A stretch of 64,000 bases of DNA from Rhodosalinus halophilus (GTDB taxonomy: Bacteria > Pseudomonadota > Alphaproteobacteria > Rhodobacterales > Rhodobacteraceae), in assembly GCF_003298775.1 (NCBI RefSeq), contig NZ_QNTQ01000001.1:372001-436000 (forward strand). Direction: 5' to 3'. Shown here one piece after another: positions 62,480 through 64,000 of this stretch. Made by a program: the position numbers and the translations under genes. The notes under the pieces are model-generated. The model was not told where the DNA came from. It made no database searches and was given only the letters and a program-made list of their open reading frames with translations. Each line of letters starts with the position of its first letter. The first letter of the stretch is position 1.

Positions 62480-63412
62480 ATGGCGAAGCGGGCGGAGCGG
62501 GCGCGCGGCGGGTTGGCGGACCGCCTCACGGACCTCGCGCTGCGGGGTCTGATCCGGCTCGCCCTCCTGCTGCCCTGGGCGGCCCGCGTGCGGCTGATGG
62601 GCTGGCTGGTGCGCCGCATCGTGGCACCGATGGCCGGCTGGCGGGCGCGTGCGCTGGCCAATCTCGCCCATGTCCGGCCGCAGATGCCCCTCGCGGAGCG
62701 CCGGCGCATCGCCGACGCCGCCGCCGACAACGCCGGCCGCACGATGATCGAGAACTACGACATCGCGGGCCTGCGCGCGCAGGCACGCCGCGCCACCGTC
62801 GAGGGCCCGGGGCTGGACGCGGCCGAGGCCGCGCGCGCGGCGGGGCGGCCCGTCCTCTTCGTCACCGGGCACTACGGCAACCACGAAGTTCCCCGCGCCG
62901 CGCTGGTCGAGCGCGGCTTTCAGGTGGGCGGGCTCTACCGGCCGATGGCCAACCCCTTCTTCAACGCGCATTACGCGGCCAACATGCATGCGCTCTCGGG
63001 GCCGGTCTTCGCGCAGGGGGCGAAGGGCACGCGCGGGCTATTCCGCCACATCCGCAGCGGCGGCATGGGGGTGCTGCTGTTCGACATCTACGCCGGCGCC
63101 GGGGCGCCGATCGACTTTCTCGGCCGGCCTGCGCCCACGCTCACCTCCGCCGCGGAGATCGCGCTCAAGACCGGCGCGCTGCTGATCCCCTTCTTCGGCA
63201 TCCGACAGAGCGACGGGCTCGGCTTCCGCATCGTCTTCGAGGCGCCGGTGCCGCACGGCGACCCGGTGGAGATGACGCGCGAGATGACCCGCCGGCTCGA
63301 GGCGCGCGTGGCGGAGGATCCCGGCCAGTGGTTCTGGATCCACCGCCGCTGGAAGCCGCGGCGGCAGGCGAAGCGTCAGCGCAAGCGCGCGGCGGCGAGC
63401 ACGGGGCCGTGA
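62480..63412 (+). CDS. LpxL/HtrB-type lysophospholipid/lipid A acyltransferase
   Basis: 310-residue inner-membrane acyltransferase. The catalytic motif is FVTGHYGNHEVPRAAL (H-x4-E), with GGLYRPMANPFFNAHYAA, RHIRSGGMGVLLFDIYAGAG and the C-terminal QWFWIHRRWKPRR typical of the LpxL/LpxM family that adds secondary acyl chains to Kdo2-lipid IVA. Arg/Lys-rich ends flank the membrane-bound core. Its 3' end overlaps the convergent DUF1223 gene by 37 bases. Confidence 0.92.
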   Translation: MAKRAERARGGLADRLTDLALRGLIRLALLLPWAARVRLMGWLVRRIVAPMAGWRARALANLAHVRPQMPLAERRRIADAAADNAGRTMIENYDIAGLRAQARRATVEGPGLDAAEAARAAGRPVLFVTGHYGNHEVPRAALVERGFQVGGLYRPMANPFFNAHYAANMHALSGPVFAQGAKGTRGLFRHIRSGGMGVLLFDIYAGAGAPIDFLGRPAPTLTSAAEIALKTGALLIPFFGIRQSDGLGFRIVFEAPVPHGDPVEMTREMTRRLEARVAEDPGQWFWIHRRWKPRRQAKRQRKRAAASTGP

Positions 63413-64000
63413 CCGGCCTTCTGCACGACCACGACGATCGGGCGGTCGCCCTCGACCTCGACGCTGAGCCGCAGGGGCGCGCTGCCGTCCCAGCGGCCGA
63501 GCGGCTTCCAGTCGGTGACGATGTTGGCATAGTCGAGCGTCCGGCCCGCGTTCTCGCCGCGCTTGATGTGGACGGTCGCGGCCGGGCGGTAGCGGACGAG
63601 CTGCACGTCCGCCGGCCCGACGGCCTGTTCGGTCGCGAGCGTGACCGAGAGCGTGCCCCCCTCGCGCGCCAGCGCGACCGAGACCGGGGAACTGGCCTGC
63701 GCATGGGCGCGGATCAGGTCCATCACCTTCATCGCCTTGGCGCCCATCACCCGGTCCTGACCGCCCACGATGATCTGCGGGGTAAAGACGGAACGGCTGT
63801 GGTTGGCGCGGGCGTAGGCCTTCTGCCGGGCGGTGAACTTCGGCTGGGCGAAGCTGTCCTTCCAGCCGATGTAGTCCCAGTAGTCCACATGCAGGGCGAG
63901 CGCGATGACGCCCTCGCGCCCGGCGAGCTCGGCCAGCATCCGGTCCGCGGGCGGGCAGGCCGAGCAGCCCTGCGAGGTGAAGAGTTCCACGAGGACGCCG
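63376..64000 (-). CDS. DUF1223 (thioredoxin-like fold) protein, partial
   Basis: C-terminal about 208 residues of a DUF1223 protein; the N-terminus, probably with a signal peptide, lies beyond the right window edge. The start of the visible part reads VELFTSQGCSACPPADRMLA, with the CxxC-like redox pair, then ALHVDYWDYIGWKDSFAQPK and VFTPQIIVGGQDRVMGAKAM, all family signatures. Function is not established; a periplasmic thiol role is usually assumed. A GTG at 63990 inside the conserved motif is not the true start. Confidence 0.9.
   Translation of the reverse strand, partial: GVLVELFTSQGCSACPPADRMLAELAGREGVIALALHVDYWDYIGWKDSFAQPKFTARQKAYARANHSRSVFTPQIIVGGQDRVMGAKAMKVMDLIRAHAQASSPVSVALAREGGTLSVTLATEQAVGPADVQLVRYRPAATVHIKRGENAGRTLDYANIVTDWKPLGRWDGSAPLRLSVEVEGDRPIVVVVQKAGHGPVLAAARLR

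Overview
The window is high-GC, densely packed chromosomal DNA from an alphaproteobacterium of the Rhodobacteraceae, most likely a marine roseobacter-type organism. The pointers are a complete Rhodobacter-type gene transfer agent (GTA) cluster, a DMSP lyase of the DddP family with all six known metal ligands, LuxR/LuxI quorum sensing, an E1-beta pyruvate dehydrogenase subunit with its own lipoyl domain, and a usg gene. No genome-level identification was possible.

Left part (1-14 kb): the truncated gyrA, usg, a DUF998 membrane protein, an M32 carboxypeptidase translationally overlapped with heme A synthase, a homocysteine S-methyltransferase-like enzyme, trmJ, a tandem pair of cyclophilins (one cytoplasmic, one exported), then pgk and a class I fructose-bisphosphate aldolase on the other strand, an MHS-type transporter and an AidB-like acyl-CoA dehydrogenase. 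At 13.8-18.0 kb lie ftsB and the pyruvate dehydrogenase genes pdhA-pdhB-pdhC, followed by cysE and a DksA-like zinc-finger gene.

19.5-34.85 kb, minus strand: a 17-gene GTA cluster (g1 to g15 with g3.5 and g10.1) plus one small 3' gene. It encodes terminase, portal, protease, capsid, adaptors, tail tube, a short tape measure and the baseplate. Most genes overlap by 1-8 bases. A well-formed sigma70-type promoter with repeated CGCAACGGGC sites directly upstream of its -35 element sits before g1. The g15 baseplate protein carries a glycine-rich, tail-fibre-like insertion of about 278 residues in its TIM-barrel region, the most striking feature of the window. Copies of an interspersed hairpin repeat lie inside the operon.

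35-46 kb: mltG-fabF-acpP-fabG-fabD (minus strand), the ribosomal protein operon rpsF-rpsR-rplI, an XRE regulator and a luxR-luxI pair only 8-9 kb from the GTA promoter, then trigger factor, a bacterioferritin lacking the haem-ligand methionine, and a tRNA-Leu(UAG).

46-64 kb: a Hint-domain protein, a bifunctional NAD(P)HX repair enzyme, glnB-glnA with a strong terminator, two paralogous membrane proteins of unknown function flanking an MltB-like lytic transglycosylase, a DUF3445 protein overlapping a methyltransferase, dddP, an alpha/beta hydrolase-OsmC fusion, purB with a tiny secreted protein, an orphan fliG-like gene, an EamA transporter, a LpxL-type acyltransferase and a truncated DUF1223 gene. 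Functional themes are central carbon and nitrogen metabolism, envelope and fatty acid synthesis, DMSP use, and quorum sensing next to a domesticated phage-like particle.
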